Source: Verrucomicrobiota bacterium (GTDB lineage Bacteria; Verrucomicrobiota; Verrucomicrobiia; Opitutales; Opitutaceae). From it: 64,000 nucleotides of DNA. The stretch is taken from the NCBI GenBank assembly GCA_016222805.1, contig JACRQG010000012.1, forward strand, positions 1 through 64,000. Direction: 5' to 3'. This document shows, piece by piece, positions 16,419-24,760 of the stretch (positions are counted from its first letter, which is position 1; every line of letters begins with the position of its first letter). The position numbers and the translations under genes were made by a program. The notes below the pieces were generated by a model. The model was given only the letters and a program-made list of their open reading frames with translations. It was not told the DNA's origin and ran no database searches.

Positions 16419-17486
16419 GTGGCGGCGCAGGTGACGGTGCAGACGTTGCGGTGCCACCGCGGGGCTGGCCGGGGAGCGTCGCCTGTGGCCAGCCGAGCCT
16501 GCGGGCAGGTTCTCGCGAGCGGATTCGCGGTGCTGATCGTGGCGCTCCTCGCGTCATGGCCCGCGCGGGCGGCGGAGCCGCTGGCTCTGGCCCCGCGCAT
16601 GGATGCGGTGGCGCGCGGCAGCGGTTTTGCGATGGAGGGATGGTTTGTCTGGTGCGGCGCCGTGATCAAGGCGGAGGGGGCGTATCACCTCTTTGCCTCG
16701 CGCTGGCCGGAGGCGACGAAGTTTCCCGAGGGCTACCGCACCCACTCCGAGATTGTGCGCGCGGTGGCCCCGAGGCCGGAGGGGCCGTATGTTTTCCAGG
16801 AGGTCGTGATTGGCCGGCGGGCGGCGGGGAAGTGGGACAGCGGCATGGCGCACAACCCGGTGATCTACGAGACCGCCGGCACCTATGTGCTTTTCTACAA
16901 TGCTTCGGACATCGGCTCCCGCCATCGGCAGATCGGCTTCGCCACGGCCCGCGCCATCACGGGCCCGTGGCAGCGACAGGACCGGCCCCTCGATCTCGGT
17001 CTGGCGAGCGATGCCAACAATCCCTCCGCCTGGTTTGAACGCGACGGGAGCGTGAAGCTGGTATGGCGCACCGCCGACCTGCGCGTGTGCGTCTCCACGG
17101 CGCGGCACTTTGGCGGTCCGTATACCCTGGCCAACGGCAACGCCTGGCCCGGGGCGCGGCTGGAGGATTTCTTCCTGTTCCGCCATGGCGGCCGGTACCA
17201 CCTGATCTGCGAGGACAATGCCGGTCGCGTGACCGGCCATGAGCGCTGGGGCGCGCACCTGGTGTCGCCCGACGGGGTGAGCGGGTGGCAACCGTGGTCC
17301 GAGTCGGTGGCCTACGACCACACGATTCGCTGGACGGACGGTGGGCACTTCGAGCCGCGCCGCCGCGAACGGCCCTGGCTCCTCATCGAGGGCGGGGCCA
17401 TCACCCACCTCTTCACGGCGGTGTACGACGGCACGCGCACGTGGAATCAACCCGTGCCGCTCTCGCCGCCGCTGGCGCTCGAGTAG
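16419..17486 (+). CDS. Secreted glycoside hydrolase, GH43/GH32-like five-bladed propeller
   Basis: About 355 residues from GTG 16419, or 333 from GTG 16485; the later start gives a better signal peptide (LASGFAVLIVALLASWPARA). The body has the repeated pattern of GH43-like propellers: WCGAVIKAEGAYHLFASRWP, DSGMAHNPVIYETAGTYVLFY, FATARAITGPWQ, NNPSAWFERDGSVKLVW and LEDFFLFRHGGRYHLIC. Several acidic residues in blade-start positions fit a glycosidase active site, but the specificity is unknown. It follows the Dabb gene closely and may be cotranscribed with it. Confidence 0.75.
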   Translation: MAAQVTVQTLRCHRGAGRGASPVASRACGQVLASGFAVLIVALLASWPARAAEPLALAPRMDAVARGSGFAMEGWFVWCGAVIKAEGAYHLFASRWPEATKFPEGYRTHSEIVRAVAPRPEGPYVFQEVVIGRRAAGKWDSGMAHNPVIYETAGTYVLFYNASDIGSRHRQIGFATARAITGPWQRQDRPLDLGLASDANNPSAWFERDGSVKLVWRTADLRVCVSTARHFGGPYTLANGNAWPGARLEDFFLFRHGGRYHLICEDNAGRVTGHERWGAHLVSPDGVSGWQPWSESVAYDHTIRWTDGGHFEPRRRERPWLLIEGGAITHLFTAVYDGTRTWNQPVPLSPPLALE

Positions 17487-17536
17487 GGTGGCCGGCAAGA
17501 ACGGCGGCCCGATCGCGGCGTGCGCCGGGACGCGGC

Positions 17537-17965
17537 TCAGAGGTCGAGGCACATCGGCTTCGCCCCCGGCATGTCTTCCCACCCTTCGCGGCGCCAGAAA
17601 CGCGCGCCGATGTCGTTGTCGGCTGCGACCAGCAGCAGAGCGCGTCCGATACCCTCGGCCTTCAGGAGGGTGAGGGAGCGCTGCATGACGGCGTGACCAA
17701 GGCCGCGGCCGCGAAAGTCCGCCCGCACGGCGAGATGATAGATGAAACCGCGGCGTCCGTCGTGGCCGCACTGCACGGCGGCGACCAGGGCGCCGTCGAC
17801 CAGGGCCGCGCTGCTCAGGTTGGGATTCCGGGCGAGGTAGCGTCGCACCTCGTCCGGACTGTCGCCGATGGTCAGTTCGACGCCTTCGGCGGCGGACCAG
17901 AGGGCCAGGGCGGCCGGAATATCGTCGGCGGTCAGGGCGCGGATCTGAGTGGAAGCGGCGTTCAT
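17537..17965 (-). CDS. GNAT-family N-acetyltransferase
   Basis: A 142-residue protein. ATG at 17965 gives MNAASTQIRALTADD, a standard GNAT start; the same frame stays open upstream but with repetitive low-complexity sequence. The acetyl-CoA loop is LAVRADFRGRGLGHAVMQ, followed by LLVAADNDIGARFWRREGWE, the usual motif B region. It transfers an acetyl group to an unknown acceptor in the cytoplasm and is convergent with the GH43-like gene. Confidence 0.88.
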   Translation of the reverse strand: MNAASTQIRALTADDIPAALALWSAAEGVELTIGDSPDEVRRYLARNPNLSSAALVDGALVAAVQCGHDGRRGFIYHLAVRADFRGRGLGHAVMQRSLTLLKAEGIGRALLLVAADNDIGARFWRREGWEDMPGAKPMCLDL

Positions 17966-18128
17966 GCGGTCAGGGACGAGAATCACGGAGGCACCAGGTG
18001 CCAACCGCAACTCATCGCTATGCCAGACATCGTGGGCGCCCACCGGAGGCGCAGGATTTCGAGCCGGTGAAGGGCGATGGAGTCCGACCTGCCCGGCGGC
18101 GTGGGCCGGGCCGGCCGAAGCGGTCGCG

Positions 18129-19034
18129 TCAACGTGCGCGGGTGGCCTCCTGCTCGCGGCGGACGATGTGCTCCATGTAGGCCAGGAAGCTGGGGCTGCA
18201 GGCGGAGCGCAGGCCGACGCGGGCGACCCACTGCCCCTCCACCTTCTCGAGGGTGCCGGAGGCGTCGGCCTTGCCGCGGACGAGCCGCACGGGGACTTCC
18301 CGCGTGGGCCGGATCCGGTACTGCGCGAGCAGGTGGTCCTGTTGGGGTTGGAGGCGGTCGACGTTGGGGTTGAGCAGCCGGCCGCGCTCATCGCGCAGCG
18401 AGTCGTCGATCGTGAAGACGAAGCGGCAAAAGGTCTCGTTCAGGACCGGGAGTGGCACACGGGCGAGGGTCTCGCGGTAGAACTTGCGCAGTTCGACGGG
18501 CGTGCGCACGGGATAGTCTGCGGCCGGGCCGCAGTAGCCGATCCAGTAGGCGTGTCCGGAGGCCGTGAAACTCGGGGAGCGCGAGGACCAGTCGCGGGAG
18601 AGGACGCGCCGCGCGGTCGAATCCACCAGCCACCACGAGTCATCCTTCGCGCCGGCGGGGCGCACGGCCACCACGGCATGGCCGGAGAAGGTGCTCGCGA
18701 GGGATTGCAGCGAGAGTTGGGCCGAGTCGACCAGCAGGGTCTCGAAACCCCGGGCGGTCATCGCCTGGAGAAAGACCAGCGCATAGTCCCCGCAGCCGCA
18801 GCTCAGGCCGCTCTGGCGGATCTCGTCGGCCGTGCGGCGGCGGAGAAAATCATCGTTGGTGCCGGTGAGCCTTCGACCGGAAGCCGGAAGCGTGTAAGAC
18901 TGCCGCGGCTGCATCGGCTGGAGCGAGCGCAGTTCGGCCAGGGCCGCGGTGATGTCCCGCTCGGGGTCCGGAGCAGCGGCCAGGGCCTTGGCGACAAGAC
19001 ACGTGCAGAGCAGGAGGGCGAGGAGGGGCTTCAT
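18129..19034 (-). CDS. Exported transglutaminase-like protein
   Basis: A 301-residue protein with an N-terminal signal peptide (residues 1-20). A transglutaminase/papain-like core is suggested by a Cys pair at 79/81 (SGLSCGCGDYALVFLQAM), a His at 119 (FSGHAVVAVR) and an Asp at 138 (WWLVDST), with spacing close to the Cys-His-Asp triad of that superfamily. The C-terminal half is unrecognised. It may be a peptidase or amide-forming enzyme in the periplasm. It stands alone between the GNAT gene and the gap at 19.0-19.35 kb. Confidence 0.65.
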   Translation of the reverse strand: MKPLLALLLCTCLVAKALAAAPDPERDITAALAELRSLQPMQPRQSYTLPASGRRLTGTNDDFLRRRTADEIRQSGLSCGCGDYALVFLQAMTARGFETLLVDSAQLSLQSLASTFSGHAVVAVRPAGAKDDSWWLVDSTARRVLSRDWSSRSPSFTASGHAYWIGYCGPAADYPVRTPVELRKFYRETLARVPLPVLNETFCRFVFTIDDSLRDERGRLLNPNVDRLQPQQDHLLAQYRIRPTREVPVRLVRGKADASGTLEKVEGQWVARVGLRSACSPSFLAYMEHIVRREQEATRAR

Positions 19035-19353
19035 GCGAAACGGGAAACAACCTGCGGTCCCGCGATTCTAGCCGAGATTCAGTCTGGAAGAAGGAGGATT
19101 TTCCGGCCGAGGGTGGATTGGCAGGATCCAGGAAACCCCTCGCCGGCTGTGCCGCGAACTCTTGTCGATCCTCTCGGCCGAGATTGGAGGGGCGATAGAA
19201 GCGAAAGCTCGGCCGGTGCCGCCTGGCCTCGGGGATTTCCCTTTGCGGCCCAAGGCTGCAGACACCGACCAGAAAGTGGCTGGTGTAGCTGGCCTCGCTG
19301 AGGCCGGCCTTGGCACGTCATTCAAGATCCCGCCGCGGGGCGAGACCCTGGCC
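19035..19353. other. Intergenic region between codirectional genes
   Basis: There is no supported gene in these 319 bases between the M20 peptidase and the transglutaminase-like gene. The only recognised item is a family-C palindrome at 19284-19309 (TGTAGCTGGCCTCGCTGAGG followed by CCGGCC). Confidence 0.55.
19284..19309. repeat. Palindromic repeat, family C (short form)
   Basis: TGTAGCTGGCCTCGCTGAGG followed by CCGGCC: the GGCCTCG...GAGGCC stem of family C with one TGTAGC end. Confidence 0.7.
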
Positions 19354-20772
19354 CTACGGCACCCGCCTGCCGGCGAGCTGGACGACGACGTCGAAGTTGA
19401 AACGGACGAACTGGTGCAGGGCCGATTCGAGGATTCGCTCCTGGTCGCTGTGGGCGCCGTAGCCCTTCAGACCGTCCTCGGTGTCGATCATCGGGCCGAT
19501 GCCGAAACACTGCACCCCGGCCGCGCGCAGGTAGGCCATGTCGGTCGCGCCGGTGCTCATCGTCGGGATGGTGATGACCCCGTAGTGTCGCTTGATGGCG
19601 GCTTCGAGAACTTCGAAAGCCTCGGTGTGCAGGCTCGAGGGCGGCGCGCCGGGCCGGCTGTGGCCGGTGGCGCGTTCCACTTCGATCGCGGGATCGGCGA
19701 TGATCTTCCGCAGTTCGTCCATAAAGCGGGGGATGTCCTCATCCGGCAGGGCGCGCACGTCGAGGGTGGCCTCCGCTTCCGACGGAATCACGTTCACGCG
19801 ATAGCCGGCGGACATCATGTTGGGGGAGATCGAGGTGCGGAGCACGGAGTGGAGGCTCGGCTGCTTGGCCGCAAAGTACTCCTGGGCGGATCCCGACTCG
19901 TCACCCTTCAGGATGGCCCGGTAGCGCGCCGCCTCCTCGGGCGGGCTGATCTCGGCGAGGCGCGTGAAGAAGGCGCGGGTCGTCTCGTTGAGCCGCATCG
20001 GCGTCTGCCAGTCGGCGATCTTCGCGATGGCGCGGGCGAGGTGGACGACCGCGTTGGAGCGCAGCGGCACGGAACCGTGGCCGGCGACGCCGTGTGCGAT
20101 GAGCCGGATCCGGGCGGGGATCTTCTCCGTGGTTTGCACGCTGCCGTACTGGATCTTTCCGCCGGTGCGGACGACCCGGCCACCTTCGGCGAGGCAGAAT
20201 TCGGCATCGATGGCCGAGAAATGCTGCTTCACCAGGAATTCGATGCCGTACTGCACCGCGCCCTCCTCGCCGGCCTCGGCGAGGAAGATCACGTCGCGAT
20301 CGAGGGGCACCTGCGTCCGCTTCAGCAGGAGCATGGTCATCAGGGCCGCGGTGACGTTGTCTTTGTCGTCGACCGTGCCGCGGCCGTAGATGTAGCCGCC
20401 CTCGCGTGCTGCGGAGAAGGGGCCGTGGCGCCATTTCTTCGGATCAACGTTCACCACGTCCGTGTGGGCCATGACGAGCAGCGGGCGCTTGGCGCCGTTG
20501 CCCTTGAGGCGGGCCACGAGATTCGGACGGCGGGGATTGCGGGAGAAAATCTGCGGGGTGATCCCCTCCGCCTCGAGGACGCCTTTTAGATATTCGACGG
20601 CGGGCAGTTCGTTGCCGGGCGGATCGCTGGTGTCGAGACGGATGAGAGCCTGGAAGTGGCGGAGCGTCTCCTGTTCGAGGGCGTTCCAATCAATTGCCGG
20701 GGGCGGTTCGGCGCCGCGGAGGAACGAGGCGAGCAGGAGTCCGAGGGCCGGCAGCAGGAGATAGGGTCGCAT
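19354..20772 (-). CDS. Secreted M20-family metallopeptidase
   Basis: A 472-residue zinc peptidase. The start at 20772 (MRPYLLLPALGLLLASFLRG) gives a clean signal peptide. Metal-site motifs of the M20 family are all present: LVMAHTDVVNVDP (His and its general Asp), YGRGTVDDKDNVTA (bridging Asp), and the catalytic pair in FLAEAGEEGAVQ. A dimerisation domain lies between about residues 235 and 350, and a C-terminal His is expected in the last 60 residues. The family comprises dipeptidases, carboxypeptidases and aminoacylases; the substrate is not determined. A gap of about 616 bases separates it from the receptor gene upstream, so it probably has its own promoter. Confidence 0.9.
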   Translation of the reverse strand: MRPYLLLPALGLLLASFLRGAEPPPAIDWNALEQETLRHFQALIRLDTSDPPGNELPAVEYLKGVLEAEGITPQIFSRNPRRPNLVARLKGNGAKRPLLVMAHTDVVNVDPKKWRHGPFSAAREGGYIYGRGTVDDKDNVTAALMTMLLLKRTQVPLDRDVIFLAEAGEEGAVQYGIEFLVKQHFSAIDAEFCLAEGGRVVRTGGKIQYGSVQTTEKIPARIRLIAHGVAGHGSVPLRSNAVVHLARAIAKIADWQTPMRLNETTRAFFTRLAEISPPEEAARYRAILKGDESGSAQEYFAAKQPSLHSVLRTSISPNMMSAGYRVNVIPSEAEATLDVRALPDEDIPRFMDELRKIIADPAIEVERATGHSRPGAPPSSLHTEAFEVLEAAIKRHYGVITIPTMSTGATDMAYLRAAGVQCFGIGPMIDTEDGLKGYGAHSDQERILESALHQFVRFNFDVVVQLAGRRVP

Positions 20773-20898
20773 GGGGGATGAGGCCAAGGAAGCCGCGGGC
20801 CGCGATGACGCAACCCTGGAGGCGGGGAGCGAACGTCCCGTGGCGGGGTCCAACTGGAGCCGGAACGATGCAGTCGAAGTCGAGGTGAACCGCCGTCC

Positions 20899-20949
20899 TG
20901 TAGCCGCGACGACCTCGTCGCGGAGCGGGGCGCGGTCGCCCCGCCCACA
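20899..20949. repeat. Compound palindromic repeat (families B and C)
   Basis: TGTAGCCGCGACGACCTCGTCGCGG forms one stem and GCGGGGCGCGGTCGCCCCGC the next, ending CCACA. It has the same inverted TGTAG / CACA-type ends as the other compound repeats. Confidence 0.7.
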
Positions 20950-21076
20950 GGTCACCGTTTCGTCAGTGCAGTCCCGCAGGTGCGTCAACCCGACTCCTCG
21001 GTTCCGGTTCCAGAGGGGACCAGACGAAATCGGGATCCGGAAGATCCCTTTCTCGAGCCGAATCCCTGCAAACGAA

Positions 21077-21205
21077 CCACGAATGGACACGAACCAACAC
21101 GCATGGAGAATACCCTGCGAAGACGTACGTCCTGCCGCTCACTCCAAGGTGAATATTGCGCGCAAGGCGATGCTTCGTGTCGATTCGTGTCTCTTCGTGG
21201 TTTTC
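21077..21205. repeat. Palindromic MITE-like element, family A, copy 2
   Basis: The left end is CCACGAATGGACACGAAC; the right end reads GATTCGTGTCTCTTCGTGG. The interior matches the element at 8008-8135 in the opposite orientation (shared GTCTTCGC-GGGTATT block). Confidence 0.75.
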
Positions 21206-21332
21206 CGCTGAGTTCCTTCGACCCCGTAGGGGAACCGGAAGGGCCGGGGTGGATTCCCTCAGGCGGAGGGCGGCATTTCGGCGGAGGATGAAGTCTGATT
21301 CCGGTCGAGGTTAACCTACCTTCATTCCGGTG

Positions 21333-21360
21333 CGGCCGGGCTCACCGCGCCCGGCTACAC
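21333..21360. repeat. Palindromic repeat, family C variant
   Basis: CGGCCGGGCTCACCGCGCCC followed by GGCTACAC, a variant of the compound unit lying just beyond the 3' end of the receptor gene. Confidence 0.65.
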
Positions 21361-21388
21361 GGCGGCGAGCGCGCCGGTGCTCCGCTGG

Positions 21389-24300
21389 TCAGAACGACCC
21401 GCGGAGGCCGATGGCCATCTGGATGCCGTATTCCTGTTCGGCGTAGAGGCGGGCGTAGGTGGGGGTGAGGTCGTCGTAGCGGAGGAAGCGGTACGGCTGG
21501 TTGAAGATGTTGGTCGCGCTGGCCACGAAGGAGAGATCCTTCGTGAGCTGGTACGAGGTGTTCACGTCGAGGACGGTGCGGGCCTCGATGTATTCGTAGC
21601 CGTTGGGACCGTAGGCGGCGAGCGGCGAGCGTTTGTCGAGCCCGCGGTAGTTCCAGCGCGCCGTGAAGGTGAAGCGCTTGGGCGCGAAGGTGAATCCCCA
21701 GTTGGCGCTCTTCGGGATGAAGCTGGTGAAGGCCGCGCCGGGGGCTCCGTCCAGCACGAGCTTGGTGCCGTTGGCAAACAACGTGAAATAGCCGCCCCAC
21801 TTGCCGAGCATGCGGAGATTCTGGCGGACGTTGATTTCGGCGCCGGTGATGCGGGCGTCGCCGGCGTTGAACTTGGAGTTGATGTTCCAGTCGAGGTAGC
21901 GGTCAGGCAGCCCGAGTTCCTCGAGCACCTCCGGGGTGCCGCGCCGGGAGGCGTCACCGAAGAAGTTCTTGATTTCCTTGAGGAACACGCCGCCGGTGAT
22001 CAGGCCGCCGTTCTCGGTGTAGAACTCCGCCGAAAGATCGAAATTGTCGGCCGTCCACGGCAGCAGGGCCGGATTGCGGACGGTGAGGGTGCCGCGGAAC
22101 TGGCCGGGGCGCAGGTCGTCGTCCTCGTCGGGATCCGTCGCACTGGTGCTGACCACCGTGCGCGGGATGATGTCCGAGAAATTGGGGCGGCCGTAGGTCT
22201 GGGCCCAGGCGGCGCGCCAGAGAAAGTTCTCGGTGGCCTGGTAGGTGAGGTGGACGGAGGGGTAGTAGCCGTCGTACTCGCGATGCGTGAAGTACGCGCG
22301 GTGCTGGCGGGTCAGGAGGCTCTCGGCCAGGGAGCCGGCGGTGCCGGCCTCCGGCTTGCGGATCCGCTGGCCGGCGGCGTTGCGCACGTAGGAACCGTCG
22401 GGATTGCGCTGCCAGACGCGATCGGCGTCGACCAGGCCGCCGATGCCGTCGTCGAAGGTCTTTTCCAGGCGGACGCCGGCGAGCAGGCGCAGGCGATTGT
22501 GGAAGAGGCGGGTGTCGGCCTGGAGGTAGGCGGCCTGGACCTTCTCCTTGATTCGTTCGTAATTATCGATGTGGGAGTTTCGGTCCGAGGCCCTCTGCGC
22601 GTCGGTCTGCTGGTAGAGGAGCGGGTTGAGCTGGAAGGCGCGCAGGGCGCGGCTCGGCGACATCCAGTTGATGCTCGGCATGCCGTAGCCGGTATCCACG
22701 TTCTTGTAACGCTGCATGAGGTACGGCTCGATCGGCGCGGTCGTCGCGGAGGCGCCATCCGGCCCCATGAAGGTCCAGGTCTCGGCCCGGATGTTGGTGT
22801 CGAGCATCACGCGCTTTTCCAGGACGCCCGCCTGCAGCGCGGCCGGCACCGGCAGGAAGTCGAGCGTGCGGCGCACGTTGAGGAAGCCCTGGTTGGTGTA
22901 GCTGCGGTTGTTGAGGTTGGAGTTGTTGGCGGTGTTGCCGCGGAGGTTGGCCGGGTTGTTCCAGTCCACGAGCTGGTTGGTGTTGTCGTAGACCTCGATG
23001 CGGCCGGGGAGCGCGGCGCCGGGCTGCAGGTCGAGGAAGCTGATGCGCACGGGGAAGCGCTGGATCGCGCTCGCCTGGAGGAAGAACCCGGCGTCGAAGT
23101 AGCGGCGCTTGGTCTGCGACCAGGAGCGGCTGACGCCCGTTTCGACGCGCCAGCGGCCGTTGTCGTAGCGGTAACCGACGTTGCTGGTGTCGGTGATTTG
23201 GTTGATGAGCTGGTTGGTGCCGTTGTTGTTCAGCGTGCCGCGCCCGGTCGCGCCGAGGGTCTGGGTGCCGTCCCAGGCGAGGGTGCGGCCGCCGGCGATC
23301 GAGGACGTGGCGGTCGTGCTGGTGTTCCAGGTGTAGGTGAGCGAACCGATGCGGGTGTCGGTGCGGCTGGCGACGTGGCCCACGGAGAGCACGCCGTTGT
23401 CGCTCACCTTCCAGTCGGCCTTCACGCTGAGGGTGTTGCGCCGGAGATCACGGGGGCCGTCGAGCAGGGCGAGGGAGTTCAGGACCGGATTCGCGTAGTT
23501 GATCGGCGTGCCGGTGGGGGAGCCGGGAGGCACGATCGAGGTCCAGGTCTGGAGCGTGCGGTGCTGCTCGTTGAACGAACGGGAGTGGTTGGCCGCAATC
23601 ACCATCCCGAAGCGCTTCGTGATCGGCCAGGTGAAGTCCAGGCTCACGCCGGGGAAGATCTTGTAGGTCATCTTGTCGCCGTGGGAGTGCGGCGTCCGCT
23701 TCAGATCGAGGTTCTCGTGGTTGCCGATCAGGTTGAGCGAATAGCGGAGCTGCCGGCCGCTGCGCTCGAAGGCGCTCTTGCTGACGAGGTTGATCGAGCC
23801 GGCGAGCGAGTCCGCCGGATTGGCGGGCGTCGGCACCTTGGCAACCTCCATGCGGGCGATGTCGTTGAGGGCCATCGAGCGCACGTCGACGGAGCGGGTG
23901 GCGGTGGTCCAGATGTTGGAGGCTGGGGCGCCGTCGTTGGTGATCGACGTCATGCCGCCGCCGATGCCGCGGATGGAGACGCCGGAGACGTCCGCGAGAT
24001 CGCTCTCCACCGTGACGCCGGGGAGAAACTTCATGAACTCGCCGACGGAGCCGCCGAGGACATCGCCCAGCGAATCGGTCGAGAGGACGTTCTTGATGTT
24101 GGGGGCGAAGCGCTGCTCGTTGGTGGCAATCGACTGCGCATCGGTCTCGCGATCCTGGGCGACGACGAAGGCGTCGAGCTTGACCGTGCCGTCACCCTGC
24201 TGGCCGTATCGGGTGACCGAGGTGAGGTTGACGTCCTGGGTGGCGACACCGCCGGCGGGCACGTTGACCTGGAGGGTGGCGAGATCGAGATCGGTGAAGA

Positions 24301-24568
24301 AGACCTCGATCGTGACGGGACCGCTGGGGACGTTGATCAGGCGGTAGGTGCCGTCCTTGTCGGTGAAGACGGTGTTGCCGGTGCCCTTGAGGGTGACGCG
24401 GGCGTTGTTGAGGTACTGGCCGGTGGCGACGTTCTGCACCCGGCCGGAGATGGCGCCGGTGGCCTGCGGTGCGGCAGCTGGGGTCTGGGCGAAGGCAGTC
24501 GTGGGCGCCGTGGTGGCGAGCGCGAGGGCCAGGCAGGCGATCAGGAGTTCAAGGGAGGTCTTGCGCAT
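21389..24568 (-). CDS. TonB-dependent outer-membrane receptor with carboxypeptidase-regulatory-like N-terminus
   Basis: A 1059-residue outer-membrane transporter. A signal peptide (to about residue 27, ending AFAQ) is followed by a CarboxypepD_reg-like domain (ISGRVQNVATGQYLNNARVT...), a TonB-box-like LDAFVVAQDRE, a plug domain (NVLSTDSLGDVLGGSVGEFMKFLPG, then VSIRGIGGG), and a long barrel ending MAIGLRGSF with terminal Phe. It has the same architecture as the receptor at 2381-5335 but a diverged barrel. It lies 192 bases downstream of the GH106-like hydrolase on the same strand, which suggests joint expression and uptake of the oligosaccharides that enzyme acts on. Confidence 0.92.
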   Translation of the reverse strand: MRKTSLELLIACLALALATTAPTTAFAQTPAAAPQATGAISGRVQNVATGQYLNNARVTLKGTGNTVFTDKDGTYRLINVPSGPVTIEVFFTDLDLATLQVNVPAGGVATQDVNLTSVTRYGQQGDGTVKLDAFVVAQDRETDAQSIATNEQRFAPNIKNVLSTDSLGDVLGGSVGEFMKFLPGVTVESDLADVSGVSIRGIGGGMTSITNDGAPASNIWTTATRSVDVRSMALNDIARMEVAKVPTPANPADSLAGSINLVSKSAFERSGRQLRYSLNLIGNHENLDLKRTPHSHGDKMTYKIFPGVSLDFTWPITKRFGMVIAANHSRSFNEQHRTLQTWTSIVPPGSPTGTPINYANPVLNSLALLDGPRDLRRNTLSVKADWKVSDNGVLSVGHVASRTDTRIGSLTYTWNTSTTATSSIAGGRTLAWDGTQTLGATGRGTLNNNGTNQLINQITDTSNVGYRYDNGRWRVETGVSRSWSQTKRRYFDAGFFLQASAIQRFPVRISFLDLQPGAALPGRIEVYDNTNQLVDWNNPANLRGNTANNSNLNNRSYTNQGFLNVRRTLDFLPVPAALQAGVLEKRVMLDTNIRAETWTFMGPDGASATTAPIEPYLMQRYKNVDTGYGMPSINWMSPSRALRAFQLNPLLYQQTDAQRASDRNSHIDNYERIKEKVQAAYLQADTRLFHNRLRLLAGVRLEKTFDDGIGGLVDADRVWQRNPDGSYVRNAAGQRIRKPEAGTAGSLAESLLTRQHRAYFTHREYDGYYPSVHLTYQATENFLWRAAWAQTYGRPNFSDIIPRTVVSTSATDPDEDDDLRPGQFRGTLTVRNPALLPWTADNFDLSAEFYTENGGLITGGVFLKEIKNFFGDASRRGTPEVLEELGLPDRYLDWNINSKFNAGDARITGAEINVRQNLRMLGKWGGYFTLFANGTKLVLDGAPGAAFTSFIPKSANWGFTFAPKRFTFTARWNYRGLDKRSPLAAYGPNGYEYIEARTVLDVNTSYQLTKDLSFVASATNIFNQPYRFLRYDDLTPTYARLYAEQEYGIQMAIGLRGSF

Positions 24569-24760
24569 GGTGAGTCCGGAGCATGGGGTGTGCCCGGCCC
24601 CGCGAGCTTTCGGGGGAAATGTCCGACGACAATCCAGTTATTTATTCGGCGTGCCCGACCGACGGGTCCTGGTTCCCAACCCGGGCCGCGGACTCCCGCC
24701 CGAGGATGCGCGTCCGGGGGCGCTGACGCTTGGCGGCGGTGCGGGCCGCCGCCGGGACGT

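Larger units (their letters stand above)
20773..21388. other. Repeat-rich intergenic region
   Basis: These 616 bases between the M20 gene and the second TonB-dependent receptor hold no convincing gene. They contain a compound palindrome at 20899-20949, the family-A element at 21077-21205 and a family-C unit at 21333-21360. Short ORFs here consist of repeat sequence. Confidence 0.65.
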
